Positions 1 to 12,963 of a stretch of DNA of 64,000 nt are shown in pieces; the stretch's first letter is position 1; each line of letters starts with the position of its first letter. Below the pieces are notes generated by a model. The model saw only the letters and a program-made list of their open reading frames with translations. It did no database searches and was not told the DNA's origin. This DNA is from Hypoxylon rubiginosum (Eukaryota; Ascomycota; Sordariomycetes; Xylariales; Hypoxylaceae): NCBI GenBank assembly GCA_902806565.1, contig CADCXA010000030.1, forward strand, positions 310,001-374,000, given 5' to 3'. A program made the position numbers and the translations under genes.

Positions 1-81
1 CTGCGAGGAAGAAGCCGGGGCGGCCAGGGCGCTGGCGCCGAAGAGGAGGGTGGCGAGGGTGGTGGTGGCGGTGAAACGCAT
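1..81 (-). CDS. N-terminus of a secreted protein (cut by window edge)
   Basis: Only the first 27 codons are inside the window. The ATG is at 81-79 and the reading continues off the left edge. The visible peptide is a classic secretion signal: MRFTAT start, a hydrophobic core of Ala, Leu, Thr and Phe, and an ALAAPASS-type cleavage zone that resembles a signal peptidase site followed by a Pro/Ser-rich mature start. Third codon positions are almost all C or G, as in other strongly expressed genes here. Upstream there is a TATA-like run near 215-223, roughly 130 nt before the ATG. The mature protein cannot be seen, so no function can be named. Confidence 0.6.
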   Translation of the reverse strand, partial: MRFTATTTLATLLFGASALAAPASSSQ

Positions 82-1654
82 CTTGTCTGTTGGGTTTTCT
101 GGACGTGAATGTAGTGAGTGGAAGGTCGAGATGAGCAAACTGTTGATTATTGTTTGTCTGTCTGGATAAGGAAGCAAGAAATATCTGATCAGAATGCGGC
201 GAACTCGCGATCCTTATATATATCCCTTCGCGGGCCAGACTATATGTAGCCCTTCAAATGAAATTACTTCACGATCAAAGGACGTTGTCTAGGCCCGACT
301 ACATTGGGGATCGACGTCATTACTCGAAGCGGCAATACCGTAGTAATGTTAACAAGAGCCCCATCCTATAGGAACATTCCGATCATTGCCAAGTCGGGGA
401 TAATTCCCTTTCCCAGCGCGGTTGTCTCGTTTATTTTGTTATGGGGAAAATACGAGCTTCTTAGCCTCTATCCAGTATGCAATGCGCGCTTCAGTTCTCA
501 ACATGTCCTAGCATGAGATGTCCTAAGAACTTCTATTACAGTTGATTGGCTAAATCAGTGCTGGAACGTTGCCATTTCCTCGTGATCTGTTGTCATTTCC
601 AGCTGGCTCTCGTGTTGATGTAATCGAGGCGACTTGACAGCTTCAATAGCCTCCATACCTCTTTGGACCCCTGGTTATGACTTAGCAATTGCCGGCCTTA
701 GCCGGCTCCACACTTGAAGGCCTCCTTAGCTAGAAGTTGATATATGACGGTCTGATCTCAATGACGCCGATCTCATAAATGACAGCCCGCAAACCCCGGT
801 CCAATACCAAGGGAAGTCGTTTCAAATTCCACGTGGAGATTGAATAAGAGTGCTTGGTTGGTGTCATTTTACTGAAACTTCGAGAATAATGAAGAATACG
901 AGCGCATAGGAATCCATACCTAGGTATTCAGGGGGGAATAGCCTATAGCGATGTCGATCTGAGAAAAATCATATTCGCCATCATGAGGCCTCATCTCTCC
1001 TGCTCTCATGAACTTCAAAAGTGCTGATGGCACGTTACTTCTCACTAACAGTATGATTCTTGTTGATCCATCATCGCATACAGGCGTTGCGCCGGAATGA
1101 CGCTGGGGAAAGTTAGGTAGTTCTCGCAAGAAACCATTTGTTGCTCCATACTCATCCATCCTTAGAAGTCGATCTGTAGAGCATGATTTTCGGGTTAACT
1201 GAATTACTGATGCTTTGGCCGCTATTATTTATGAAGAGTCTTTAGTATGGGTTTTGTAATTTTCAATGATAAGGCTCTCTATGGGCTTGAGTGAAGGCGG
1301 GAACCTATCTAATCGCGTGATAGACTCGTCAGTAATTCAAATAAATAGGCAGAGACGAGTAGTTGAGCGCTTCATCATAAATCCGCGAGTATTTGTCGCT
1401 TGATATTGGTATCCTGTTGGCAGCCTTCGCCGTCTTCTAAACATGACCGTACATTCGACTAGATCGAACCTCATCTAAACGACGTAAGGATAATCGAGAT
1501 CGAAACAGGGCTGTCATAATTTCGTAACGGGTATGGGGTTTAGACTAGGTAGTTGTCAAATAGTCCCTTAAAAAATCTAAGAATACGAAGTTGTCGTAAC
1601 TCCACAATACGGGGGAAAAGGGGAGCTATGGGCTGGCGGTCAAATCCCACGCGA
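82..1654. other. Intergenic, upstream of the partial secreted gene
   Basis: This stretch holds the presumed promoter of the leftward partial gene, with a TATA-like TATATATA near 215-223. One exact copy of the palindrome TACCTAGGTA lies at 917-926. Short reading frames inside show no recognisable protein, and I see no other gene. Confidence 0.5.
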
Positions 1655-3643
1655 TCATGACGCAGACGGCAGCGTCTGGGAAGAAAATATTTGCGAACTC
1701 TGCGTGGAGCTGGTGTCCCATCTGGAGATCCCTTTCTCTTTCTCTGGCGACCCCCTGTCGCCGTTGCTCCCATCCTCCTCGTCTTGGTATTCTTCTTCGT
1801 TCGACGAACCCCAGTCGCTGTCGTCCATGTAATCGTCGTCATCGTCCTCTTCATACACGACGGGGCTGAGATCCGTCGCGCTCACGGGGACCGAGTAGGG
1901 CGACTCGCACTTGCCCGAGAGCATGGCCGCCTTCACGTCCGCGCCGGGCCGGAGCGTCGTCATCGCGCCGCCGACGGACACGAAGAGCGACTCGTCCGCG
2001 GTCCGCGCCGTCAGCTGCCTGCGGTTCTTCCGCCAGGCCTCGTCCCGGAAGGACAGGTGGATCAGCGCTTCCTCTGTCAGGAACTCGCCCTCCTCCACCT
2101 CCTCCGGCGCCCGCGCCTCGGCGATGCTCTCCTGCAGCGCCAGCTTTATGTAGCCGACCTCCTCGGCTAGGTGCACGCTGCAGTACCAGACCTCCCTGCC
2201 GGTTAGTGTTGTCATGACGGCGAAGAACAGGTAGATGTCGGTATCCTGCGGCGACTTGAAGCGGATCCGCATCAGCCCGGACGCCAAGAACGCGCTGCCC
2301 TCCCAGAGTCGTAGCAGGGCCGTGTCCTCGTCGAATATTCCGGACGGGTGCGTGATGATATCGTATCCCATGGACCCGAGCGGGGCGTCCCTTTTACCTG
2401 GAGACAGGAGCCTTGTCGCAGTCGGATTGACAAACAGAAGGACTCCATGTTTGAACCCGGGAGACTTGTGCATCCTATGTAGAGTGCCTGGCCGCCGTAC
2501 GTGCCGGGACCATATATATAGGCGATATCGCTCCCTAATATCCGTCGCTTCCTTGGAAAGGATAACCGGGCCACTTAGGAACCGGCTCCTATCCAGGATA
2601 TTGGATCCCGACCGGCGAGGATTCGTCCGCTGTACGGCAATGCAGGCGCGCATGCGAGTCTCACCGAGCGCGACCCTCGCGTCCAGCACGACGAAGAGCT
2701 GCGTCAGGGTGTATATGACGGGCAGGCAGATCGACAGGCCCAGATTCGTCATGGAGCACGGCATCGGGGCGTCCCAGGCGTCGGCCGGCACGTAGTCGCC
2801 GGCGTCGAGGAACGCGGCGGGCGACGGGGCGAGCATGCTCGTCCACGTGGCGGGCACCTTGCTGCCGCCGCCGCGGCTCCAGCAGAAGATGGTGTGGTCG
2901 TTAGACGTCTTGATGATCTCCTCCTGCAGGCGCGCAAAGGCCTTGGCGCCGCCCTCGCCGTACAGCAGCGGCATGTTGACGTCGAACAGGCCCAGCAGAC
3001 AGTACGCGACGTCCTCTGCGCGCGTCGTCGCGCGCCGCGCCGCCCACGACATCTTCTTGGCGATGCTCACCTGGTGTAGCGCCTCCGTAACCTCCCCCCC
3101 TTGCCCTCGTAGGAGCGACGGCTCGATCCCCGTCACCGCCGAGATCTCGTCCGCCAGGCCCCTCCGGTCACCGATCCAATGCCACTCCCTAGAGAAGAAT
3201 GCCAGCCGCGGCGGCGCGATTAGCTCCTGGAGCGTCCAGCCGCGTAAATACCAGCGGCTCCGGCGAAAGCTTCGGAGCGTCTCGTCGTCGGACTCCCCCA
3301 CCCCATCGGGGCACGGCACGTCGTCCAGGTAGGCGTAGCACGTTGTCGAGTCCCTGTACCAGTTGTACATGGAGTTGATAGCCTCGGTCAGCTCGGCCGA
3401 GCTGGACTTGTCGATGCAGCTAGTGTCGACCCACATCCAGGCGATGCGGTCCCGCCTCGCCATGTCGCACGCGTCCCGGATTTTGCCGTAGCCCGACTTC
3501 ATCTTTGTCGCCGGGCTCGCGTCCGCGAATTCGCGGAAGCTGACCTCCTCGCCGCCGACCCACACGTGGCTGAGCACGGCATATGGAGGGATATCGCCGT
3601 GGAACTCCTTGAGCTCTAGTAACTTGGTGTTTATAAGCCACAT
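1655..3643 (-). CDS. HET-domain protein (heterokaryon incompatibility type)
   Basis: This is an intronless 662-residue protein. The HET domain fills the N-terminal third. The hallmark block YAVLSHVW is at residues 21-28, WVDTSCIDK at 71-79, RGWTLQELIAP at 134-144, and a later region contains the AYCLLGLFDVNMPLLYGEG block that ends such domains. HET domains in filamentous ascomycetes trigger cell death when incompatible strains fuse, but most family members have no tested partner. The middle is not recognisable. The C-terminus is strongly acidic (runs of Asp and Glu) followed by a Ser/Gln-rich tail, which looks disordered. GC-rich blocks alternate with AT-rich ones within the gene. The promoter should lie in 3644-3900. 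The family call is firm; the biological role is inferred only. Confidence 0.88.
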   Translation of the reverse strand: MWLINTKLLELKEFHGDIPPYAVLSHVWVGGEEVSFREFADASPATKMKSGYGKIRDACDMARRDRIAWMWVDTSCIDKSSSAELTEAINSMYNWYRDSTTCYAYLDDVPCPDGVGESDDETLRSFRRSRWYLRGWTLQELIAPPRLAFFSREWHWIGDRRGLADEISAVTGIEPSLLRGQGGEVTEALHQVSIAKKMSWAARRATTRAEDVAYCLLGLFDVNMPLLYGEGGAKAFARLQEEIIKTSNDHTIFCWSRGGGSKVPATWTSMLAPSPAAFLDAGDYVPADAWDAPMPCSMTNLGLSICLPVIYTLTQLFVVLDARVALGETRMRACIAVQRTNPRRSGSNILDRSRFLSGPVILSKEATDIRERYRLYIWSRHVRRPGTLHRMHKSPGFKHGVLLFVNPTATRLLSPGKRDAPLGSMGYDIITHPSGIFDEDTALLRLWEGSAFLASGLMRIRFKSPQDTDIYLFFAVMTTLTGREVWYCSVHLAEEVGYIKLALQESIAEARAPEEVEEGEFLTEEALIHLSFRDEAWRKNRRQLTARTADESLFVSVGGAMTTLRPGADVKAAMLSGKCESPYSVPVSATDLSPVVYEEDDDDDYMDDSDWGSSNEEEYQDEEDGSNGDRGSPEKEKGISRWDTSSTQSSQIFSSQTLPSAS

Positions 3644-4204
3644 GACGATGATATCGAAGGTAGGTACCTAAGAGATAGGCAATGAATATATCATTTGCTG
3701 CGGGGGGTGCAATTCAACACAGCAGCTAAGAGACGAAAATTTGACGACAGCCATGTTGCACGCAACTGGGCTGTTTGTAATAGGTAGTGGTACGAGTTGT
3801 TAGCAGGTACCTACATGTAGGACATACATACCTAGGTATGTTTGTAGGTAGCCGCTTCAGTCAGACTATAGTCGTAACGTAATTTATAGGAATATAATGT
3901 TTACGTAATATTCGTATATTACTAATCGTCGATTTAGTCATCACGGCACTTGAATTGCATCTGCGTATAATACAATTTGCATTATCTAGAAACCTTACCC
4001 CTAAATTCAGGGGAATCAACCAGGCTTGAGAACCTCCCAACTACTGAAGCCCTTCATTCGACTTTACTTCACATATACTCCGTGCATCGAGACTGAGTTA
4101 AGGTATGCCATCACCGTAGGGACGAAAAAAATCAAAACCCTCGGCCAAAACTCGCTTCTTCTTAAAATCCGCATCCTATATGCATACATAGCTTGGTATC
4201 AACT
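3644..4204. other. Intergenic, HET gene promoter side
   Basis: AT-rich spacer between the start of the HET gene and the end of hse1. It contains clustered CCTACATG/TACCTAGGTA-type palindromic pieces at about 3795-3850, with an exact TACCTAGGTA at 3829-3838. No gene seen. Confidence 0.5.
3829..3838. repeat. TACCTAGGTA palindrome (one of eight exact intergenic copies)
   Basis: Exact copies found by eye begin at 917, 3829, 13253, 23376, 33164, 41843, 60794 and 61671. All lie outside coding exons and are usually surrounded by more CCTACCTA/TAGGTAGG fragments. Confidence 0.8.
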
Positions 4205-6512
4205 TTAGTACGCCGCGTTCTGCCTGTAAAAGTCCTGAGGTGCGCTCGGTTCGTTCCCCGGGGGTACGTAGGCTTTGTACTGCGGTGGCTGCTGTTGCTG
4301 GGGGTGTGGGATCTGACTGGGCAGAGATTGCCGAGCATCGAATGCGGGACCGCCCGGGTGTAGAGGTGGTGGTGTGATCACTTGAGGAGGCGCCTGAGCT
4401 CCCTGGGGAATGGGAGGTGCTGGTCCAGATGGCTGAGGAGGCACTTGTGATTGCGCATCATAGGAATCTTGGCGTTGTGGGTTATACGCCGAGTACTGTG
4501 ACTGGGGGCCGATGGCGAGGGGTGTGGGGACACCCTGCGGAGGGCCCGAAGGAGCTGAGGGGGCAGGTGCAGAAGGTACAGAGGGAGCGGGAGCCGTTGG
4601 GCTTGTGGCGTACGGGTCCTCTTGAGAGTAGACAGATGCCGAGTACGGGTTAGGCTGGCTAGGGTTGTGAGTAGTCACAACGGGGGAATGATAAGCCTGG
4701 GTAGGCAGTTCCTGAGGGTTGCCGTAGGGACTTTGAGGTCGCTGTCCAGCCTGCGCAGGGGGTTGGGAGTAAGCCTGGTAAGCTTGTGGTGGAGGAGATG
4801 AGGTCTGGAGAGGAGCAGGCTGCTTTCCGGCGGCTACTCGCGAAGGTTGGTCTCTTGGCGGATATTGCTGAGCTGGTGGTTGGCTTCCTTGAGCAGGAAC
4901 CTCTGCGCCCTGAAGATAGAATGGAGCCGGCGCGGGCGTTGGCCGTTGAAAGTTAGGCGGCGGCGAGGTGGCTTGATATTGATTCTGTTCTGAATCTACG
5001 TGAGCCCTCTTCAAGCAAAAATTACCCGAGCTTTTACATACCTTGTGGAGGGGGGCCTTGCGGCCCGGGAGTATAATATCGCTGCGGCTCTTGTTGGACG
5101 GGCTGTGGGCCCTGAGGAGCGAAACCCGGACCCGGACCTGGGCCTCCCGGGACCCCGTACCCTGGTGGCACGAATGGTCTCGGAGCATACTGTTGGTAGT
5201 TCGGTTGCGGCGGGTGAGACATGGATGACTCCAACAGTGATTCGTAGTCTCTTCTAGCTTTGATAAACTTTTCGTTCAGCTGCGTGAAGTCCTCCTTTTT
5301 CTGCGAATACTTTTCGATTAACTTGATGAGCTTAGGCCGGATAGCCAGTGTCTGATGATAAAGTTTCTAGAAATTGTTAGCAGTCATCTACGCGCTTTGC
5401 TAGAAGCAGCCAAGACGTACCGATATCTCCTCGTTGTCTTCTTCTCTCGGCGATGCGTTGGATGTGCTCAACAGAGTCAGGAGTTTCTCCACATTCTTGA
5501 TTTCAGCAAACACCTCGGCCTCCATCTGCGCCTCGCGGTGCAATTCATCGGGGGTAGGGTCTGCGAGCTTTTCAACGTAGTTCAGCGGGAAAATGCCAGT
5601 CCTGCCCTTCAACGAGCCTCGCCACCAATCCTTGTACACGGATTCGAGAACAGCAATAATATCGCCTTTCTTAAATTCCAGCTCGCCAGGTTCGGATGGC
5701 ACAAAATCGAACAGGGCGCGAACCCGCGACACCGTGGCCGCCGTTGTTCCGGTCGGGTGAGAGAGCACGGGTTCCGGCTGTCCTGCTTTGGCACTTGGGC
5801 CTGTACTCGAGCTGGGTCCGGCAACCGCGGGGCTACTATGAGTGGCCTTCTTCCTCTCCTCCTCTTGCAAGGACAACTTCAGCGCCATCTGTAACTCGTC
5901 TTCCTCCTTCTGACGATCTAAGTCCGTGAGGCCGGTCTTCTGTGGGGCCGAGGGTGCTTGCAACGTCGGATTGCTCTGTTTTAGACGATAGTAGGCGTCG
6001 TACATGATACCGAGATCAGCGTCTTTGCTAAACATATCGGACCACTCTTGCATCCTTTCGAGGATCTTGGCCTTGACCTGCTGGTGGGTATTGCGATCGT
6101 TGGCAAGTTTGAGCAAAGCATCGGTAAAGGCGCGGCTGGCAAGCTCGCGGTGCATGTTCTTGCCGCAGTTCTGGGAGAGGGCATTCCCGAGCTAATAGGA
6201 GGGATACCATTAGTTTCAGGGGGCTAGGGGAAATCTATCGGATTCCGTACCTCGAGAGTATAGAGTTGAACATTGGCATTGCGATGCGCCAGACGCTTGA
6301 TCAAGCTCTGGACAGCTTGGTTGGGGCCATTCGGATCGCTCGATACTTTATCGCAGACTTCGATGATAGCGCCCCAGTCCTCAGACGTGAGGTTCTCGTC
6401 GGTCGCCTTGGCTGAGATTCAAACTATGTTAGTTTGTAACAACTTGAAGGCTATTCAACCGGTGCGTACCGATCACTTCATCGTAAGGCCCAATCGCTGT
6501 TCCCCGAAACAT
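4205..6512 (-). CDS. hse1: ESCRT-0 subunit Hse1 (VHS-UIM-SH3-GAT protein)
   Basis: Hse1 pairs with Vps27 on endosomes to bind ubiquitinated cargo and start multivesicular-body sorting. I read five exons: 6470-6512, 6251-6411, 5421-6191, 5042-5366 and 4205 to about 4989/4995. The two possible last acceptors differ by six bases and stay in frame, giving 694 or 696 residues. The start MFRGTAIGPYDEVI leads into a VHS domain that spans exons 1-3, with the LSQNCGKNMHREL block at about 73-85. A ubiquitin-interacting motif (ELQMALKLSLQEEE) lies near 167-180 and an SH3 domain (RALFDFVPSEPGELEF to FPLNYVEKL) at about 225-277. A GAT-type helical region includes LYHQTLAIRPKL. The tail is rich in Pro, Gln and Tyr and likely disordered. 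Order and length fit fungal Hse1 orthologues well. Confidence 0.95.
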
Positions 6513-8255
6513 GCTGGGCGGGGGGAGAAGAGGGAGCACCCGATGCTATGTTTCTCGGTACTATCGGCGCAGATTCTCTTCTGTATATTTACGAAGGTAT
6601 TGCTAATGATCTCGTCTTGACTGTAGAACGGTCCGGGATTGGAGTTGTGGTGGCAGGAAGATGTTTAAGGTGTTTAAAGAGGTATCAATAGCGGAGGTAC
6701 AAAAAGAGGTAGGTACTAAGCTGGCAGCCTGGCCGAGTGTACATAATTGATGACGTTGGCCTGTGCTTGCTTTTGCTTGTGGAGGGTGAGCACCCTAGTT
6801 CAGTTACCTGACTCCACTGTTCTAGTACCTAAGTTCTTTTAGTTCTAGGCTTAACAGTAACCAGCCCAGCTGCCCAGCCAGCCTTGGGGCGATGCATACT
6901 CCATTAATCCAACAGAAACGCGCAATCCGGTGACGTTCGAATATAGTACTTTTTGTTCTTAGACTGCGCCACGGAATATTAATTTAGCTACAACCCTGCG
7001 AAAATCGCAATATCTCTTTAGTACTACAAGCAAGAAATATTCACATATTAGGGGCTTACATTGCAGTTTGCTTCAAGAATATAAAGCCGAGATAGGTATA
7101 TTGTTGTGTAATTTTACCCCCCTTTAACGGTATAAGAAATCTTCGAGGGGTATAGCTGAGCCAGACTACATTCATCATGTAGGCATGCATACCTACCTCA
7201 TGTAGGTATGTATATCATCTTCTGTGCTTTCCCTCCTGGTGCAGGGTGCGTATGCGATGTCACGTAGGCACCTCGGTAGAAAGATAAAATCTGAAAGGAC
7301 TGGATGAGAACGACAGTCTGATCTCTACAGGCTGTCGAATGAGAGAGCTTCATACCGCCGCTGCGAGTTGGGCATCCTCGTAGGCATATTGGTAGGCATA
7401 ACTGATGAGAAGTATCATGGTTTTACTATTTCAACTCCGAAGAGGTTCAAACGAGGGACATCGATATGGTCTACGTGGCTCAAATAAGATAGCTGGTGAG
7501 ATTGTAATATATACTCTAGTCGACATCTTAAATACGTTGCCCGATATACAGACTTGGTACCCTGGGCTTCATCTAAGACTGCTCCTCAAATGGAAGTCTA
7601 GTCTCCGCGCGGTTCACCGTGGTCTTTCTATTCCGTCTGTGGCGGTCTTCTGAGACACAAGGCAGACGAACCGGTCATATCCCAAGCTACATCATATGCA
7701 CGTACTCTTATACATAGATAGCTTCTTGCTCCCATTCCGTTGATGGCCGCAAAACCCGCAGCAGTAGACCCTAGACCAACCAGACGGGGAATTTGCGGTG
7801 TGGAACAAACCCAAACCCGTCGTTTCTTGCCTGTTCTCACCCTATCCGAAAAATAAATAAAAAATAAAAACGCCAGGTGGTCTTCCTCGAGCGTGTCATA
7901 ATGGATGATGAACCTCGATCAAAACCCGCTCTAGACTCCGGCCGTTAATCAATCGACAGCCATGCCCAACCGGAAGATGCCATCAGAACTCCGTCGAAAA
8001 AGGTTAGCCAGGTGATCCCAAAAAAGTGAATAAAACAATGACAATCTGTAAGCGTAGTAGATCTCCCTGGAGTTCTGTATCCCCATCCTGTGGAATGGGA
8101 ATTTCCAACCAACTCCTTCCCTTTTAGGATTTCCTCATCCTAAATCGTCGATTCGCGCCTTGGATAAAATATTACACAACAATCTATGTGTAACAACGAA
8201 GTGTAAACGTGACTCAGGCTTTCGGTTCGGCGAACGAAACACAGTACAGGAGTCA
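6513..8255. other. Intergenic between hse1 and atg13
   Basis: Holds the hse1 promoter (right of 6512) and the 3' side of atg13. An A-rich run AAAAATAAATAAAAAATAAAAA-like lies at about 7848-7870. Palindromic CATGTAGG/CCTACATG pieces occur at about 7170-7212. No convincing gene was found; small open frames such as the one at 7405-7653 show no family signature. Confidence 0.45.
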
Positions 8256-11183
8256 TTACCAACGACGGCTCCTGTGACTAGTTTCGTATCCTCCACGGTC
8301 ACCACTAGATCCTACACTACCGCCGCCTCTGCCTTCCTCAATACTGCGTCGCGATTGTTCGCGATGTATCTCCGACATATCGAAAAGTAGCTCGTCGTCA
8401 CCTTCATCCGCTGACGTGCCTGTAACTCCCAAGCCGGTTGCACCTCCGCGCGAGTAGCCTCTGCCATACCTGCCGCTAGATCCAGCAAGGCTCCCGCTTC
8501 CGGAATGAGGTGGCGTGACTCCACGACCGGCACTGCTGCCATAGCGTCTGTATGGCGACCCGGAAAATCCCGTGAAAAGACCGCCTGGAGGCCGGACTTC
8601 CCGCTCGGCAGACTCTGATTCCTGTCCGATCATATCTGGAGGACCGGCTGCCCTGATATTAGCAGGAGATTGAAGACCTGGTGCATCTACTGTACCGTCT
8701 GCTTCACCAGCACCCATCCTCAACAGCATGCTGAGGCTGGGAGGATCACGCTCTTCTGCACCCAGACTGACACTACGATGAACGTCCACGTCGTCGTCAT
8801 CAACTAGCGCCCGATTCTGATGAGCAACGGAACTAGATCGCCTCGCGTGCGGGTAGGGCCGAGGGGACGTAGGGATGTCAATCGCAGTCGTCCCTTCGTT
8901 GCTGACTGCCGGTTCTTCTGCAAGGCCTTCAACGTTACGCGACCGTATAGCAACCCGTGCGGCAGGTGCGTAGTCGACGCTTGAATTTTCGCTCAGGCGA
9001 GACGGGATAGCTGGCGTATGCGGAGTATGAGGGGATAGCGGTTTGGCTCCTGGGGATGATGATGTCGACATGCCCGGAACATTGGCCAACTGTCGGCTGG
9101 AGGAACTAGACGAACGTTGCAAATGCATAGATGAGTTCATGGATTCGGTTAGTGTGTTATGCGATTCACGCATGAGGTGGAACTTCGAAAGCTGAGCCGC
9201 CGTTTTCTTTGTCGCTGACTCACCCTTCTTGGATGATGGTTCGAAACTCTGTAGTGTCCTCTTGCTTTCAATCATTTTCAAGAAATCCTGGATGCTGTCG
9301 TCGTCAGTTTGGAAAGATCCGGAACTGCCACCCGCACCGATCTCATTCAGCAAACCAGAGCCCGGCTGGGCAACCGAAGACGAGAGACTTTGCTTGCCAC
9401 TACTGTTCTGGTCATCATCTCCTCTACCAACGCCGCCGAGAGATGGTCGGCTACGACGATGTGTAAAGCTACTACTAAATCGGTTGCTAACCGATGGTCT
9501 CGGCGAGCTGGAAATAGAATTGTCGGCAGTAGGCGGCGCACCTCGTAAAGAAGCAGGCATACCAGCTGTGAGGGAAGAGCGGTTCCTCACATGCGTATTC
9601 AAGGGCGAGGGTCGGTTAAGGGAGTGTGGTGATGGCGGAACATCGTGGTCTTGTGCCCGAGTTACGGGCGACCCGGAAAGAGAGCCGTGCTTAAATGGAG
9701 ACGATTGAAAGGAAACGGAGGGGCGTCTTGCCCCATCTAGCCCTCTACCAGATGGCCGTCGGGCCAGGTCGGTGATTGGGAGCGTATGCGAAGGGGCTTC
9801 AACGCTCGCGGGTCTCGAGTCAGGCGGTGAACTGGTGTCCGAGCCGGGGGCTTTTACAGCCTTTAAGGCCGAAATAGGGCTTGTTCCAATCGGCCCTTCA
9901 CCATGGAACGTGGATAGGCTACCGTATCGCTGCTGATTCTCAATGATGTCCTGCGCATGCCGATGGTATGGAAGCGATCCAACTTCAGGAGCATAAGAGT
10001 CGCGACGTCCATGTCCACGATGAGGTAGTGATGGTTTAAACATATCATCCGAGATGGCTATGCCGATGCGAGAACTTAGTAGAGATTCCGTTTCGACGAC
10101 TTGGAAGTTGCAGTTATTGCGGTAAGACACGGAAACGTAGAAGCGTCCCACAGGGACTTCGAGACCGCCAAACATGTAATCCGTGGAGACATCCCCTCTG
10201 CCATCAAACAGTGGCGTTCTTAGGGTATCAGATCCGTACGCCGGCGAATCTCTCGAGGAGACTCGGCACCGGATGACCAATGCGGGATGGATGCCTTTAG
10301 TTTTAGAGTTCCTCCCCAGTTTCCAGGCGGGCAAAATGCCTGTCGTGGTATATATGGATCGCATAAGGACGATAGCTTTCTTGTATATCGTCGGAAGGTG
10401 GAGGCCAAAATTATCTGGTTGATCGGGAGGGCTGCCTTTGAGCTCGACACGCCATCGCTCTAATACGACTTGGGTAACAGGTTTCCCCTGACGGCCGGAA
10501 CTGCTGTCGCTGGACTGATCCGAAGAATTCAGGGCCTCCACAACGTCCCACCGCTTCCCATTTTCATCCAAAATAACAAGGCTTTGGCCCCTTTTTAATT
10601 GAGATGCGTCGAGGTAGGTTTCGATAACGAGCGGAGGCGGGCGATTCTCAAATCCACCACATTGCTTCCATATTCGGAATTCTTCTCGGAAATCGTCTAT
10701 GTCGTCCGTATCGAGTTGAAACTGCAAGCGAAAACATGTGAGACCATGAAAACCATAACGAAGTACCCTGTAGTGTAGAATCCCGACTTACCCATTTACT
10801 TATCCTTCTTTCCTGACTCACCCCCACGAGAATTGGGGTTACCTGCATGCGTGCTTGCAGGATGACGGTAGCTGCCTTCGAGTACACATTCTAGAACAAG
10901 GATCATTTATAAGTAACCACGATTACGACGGTCTGACGGGCAGAAAACCAACCTGTATGATCTGGTCCAGCTTCTTGATGGACTCTTGACTAGGGCCCGC
11001 ATCTCCACGGGTCCCGCTGCTTGCCACTGCCATTGACCCCTCCTGAGCTCCAACGCCCGGCCTAGACGGCGGACGAGTGATAGGACTTGTCGGATCTCTC
11101 TGGTTATTCGTCCTCGTAGGATTTGTTTGTTGTGACAGGGCGGGGGAGGCTGTGCGAGGCGGCGCGCGGGGAGTTTGATGCAT
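8256..11183 (-). CDS. atg13: Autophagy-related protein 13 (Atg13)
   Basis: Atg13 is the regulatory partner of the Atg1 kinase in autophagy initiation and is a phosphorylation target of TORC1. Three exons (10953-11183, 10792-10890, 8256-10721), all joined in phase 0, give about 931 residues. The start is the ATG at 11183 (MHQTPRAPPRTASP); a further-upstream in-frame start would be GTG and is unlikely. The HORMA domain begins at KLDQIIQNVYSKAATVILQ (about residue 72) and runs through the WKQCGGFENRPPPLVIETYLD, VVLERWRVEL and LPTIYKKAIVLMRSIYTT blocks. The remaining roughly 600 residues are Ser/Pro/Arg-rich and low in complexity, as expected for the disordered Atg1/Atg17-binding tail. Length and layout match fungal Atg13. 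Confidence 0.94.
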
Positions 11184-11876
11184 CTTAATGTCGTCGAGGC
11201 TCAGGCTACTGGTAGCCTGGCTGCCTGGTAGAATGGTGGGCACAGGTAGGATTTAAGCGTTGTTTCCCAGATCGGACGATGCACAGATCTCGGTGGTATC
11301 TCGAGTAGACAGTGCCACAGCGGGCGGGTGGTGTCGGCGATATCGCCAGCGAGCTGGGGCGTCTTACGAGGACCCAACTAGCTTAGATAGAGATGGGAAT
11401 TATTGTTCGATGCCACCGAACCTTGGCATCCATTGTTCGTAACCTCGAAGGTAGAGCAGAGAGCAGAGACTAGGTATACAGGTGCACGGGAGATGCCAAA
11501 GGGCCAAATTCCCAAGATTTAGATGATTAAATCAGATTGGGAAAACACGCAGGCAGACGCACAAAGAGATAGAAAGACTATCGATTGTGTGGTGGTTGTA
11601 TTGTTCTGCGTCGAAGTGTATGGGAAGCGGTAGATGAACGTGGCGGGCGGCTCTGCTAACTGGATGCGGTTGGCTGCAGGATAAGGTGGTAAGGTTATAG
11701 GTGGTAGGGGGGGGGGAGCTAAGGTGCTAAAGTGAGCTAAGGTTAGGCAGACTGTGCCATGTTGAAGGTGCCTAGAGGTAGGAGGTAGGAGGTAGAATGG
11801 AACTGTATGGCAATGGTAATGGTAAATAATGGTAAATAACTTGCGCCGATTTGTTTTGTGGTGCTTGTGTCGATGC

Positions 11877-11930
11877 GGATGGATGGTTGGATGGATGGTT
11901 GGATGGATGGATGGATGGCAGATGGATGGA
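11877..11930. repeat. (GGAT)n microsatellite
   Basis: Four-base GGAT units repeated with a few GTT interruptions, upstream of atg13. Just before it lies a degenerate AATGGTAAAT repeat (about 11811-11840). Confidence 0.85.
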
Positions 11931-12963
11931 CTGTTGGACAGCTGGATGGGGCGAATCGGAATCGGGATGGCTTAAACTTTTAGCTGTAGCTGTAGCTCTA
12001 ACTCTTCCTCTCGAACCGATCGGAGTTGCGTAAGTACGTCGCGATTAGTCGCAAGAAACGCAAAACGCAAAACGCAAAACATGAGACGGGGAGCGGAGTC
12101 CCAAAGTTCAAGATCAACTTCACAGCTGCAAAGGCAGTGATGTCGAGATTAGGATGGCCGGAGGAGTCAGACGGGTTGCTCCTCGTGATCTCTTTCAAGG
12201 GACCTTGTGGCCATCCGTCATCGGTCCGGACCGTGCTAAATAAGGTGGATAGAGAAAAGAGAGATAGAGATAGAGAGCTTTGGTTGGGATAGGCAAAGCC
12301 GACAAGTAGAATGAGATTAGAGAAGATAGGCGTAGGATGACGAGCCGACCGCCTGATAAGACTTAAAACAAAGTCAGCCAAGACTGTAGAATGATCTTCT
12401 AATTGGCTGGCTATGACGAATTAGCTAGCTGTTTTAGTCCCTTTTAGTCCCCTTTTCAAATGTTCAAAGTTCTTTTAGGGGTACAGAGGTACATGCACAT
12501 GAGGAGGATGCATGCGCGACGCATGTGTCATTCAAAGGCAAAGGCCTATAGGGTAAGACTCTAGAACAATTAAATAAAGAGCACTAAAATTAAAGTGAAG
12601 AAGAAGAAAAAGAGAGACAATTCTATTAACAACCCCTTCTTTAGTCTAATGTGACATACCAAGAATTATCAAGAACCATAGGGAACAAAGACAGAGATTG
12701 ATTCATGCATGCAAAAAACGTGCAACGACGGAAGATTGCAGCAAGCATCCAATCGATTTATTAACCAACACTTAATTGACTGTGACGGGATGGGACCTTT
12801 AAGTCCTACGTTGGACCTCTTCTTTCAATTCTTTGTATCGCTATTAGCTGCACCAACGCTGTAGCTAGGCAGGCCACAGGTAGGCCACAGGCACAGGGCC
12901 ACGCATGCCGGCAGGGCTGCTGCAGCTATTAGACCAGCCATTAGACTCAGGAGAGACAAGACA

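Noticed and set aside
1691..2795. Plus-strand open frames opposite the HET gene
   Set aside because: They are antisense shadows of a GC-rich coding region with no domain of their own.
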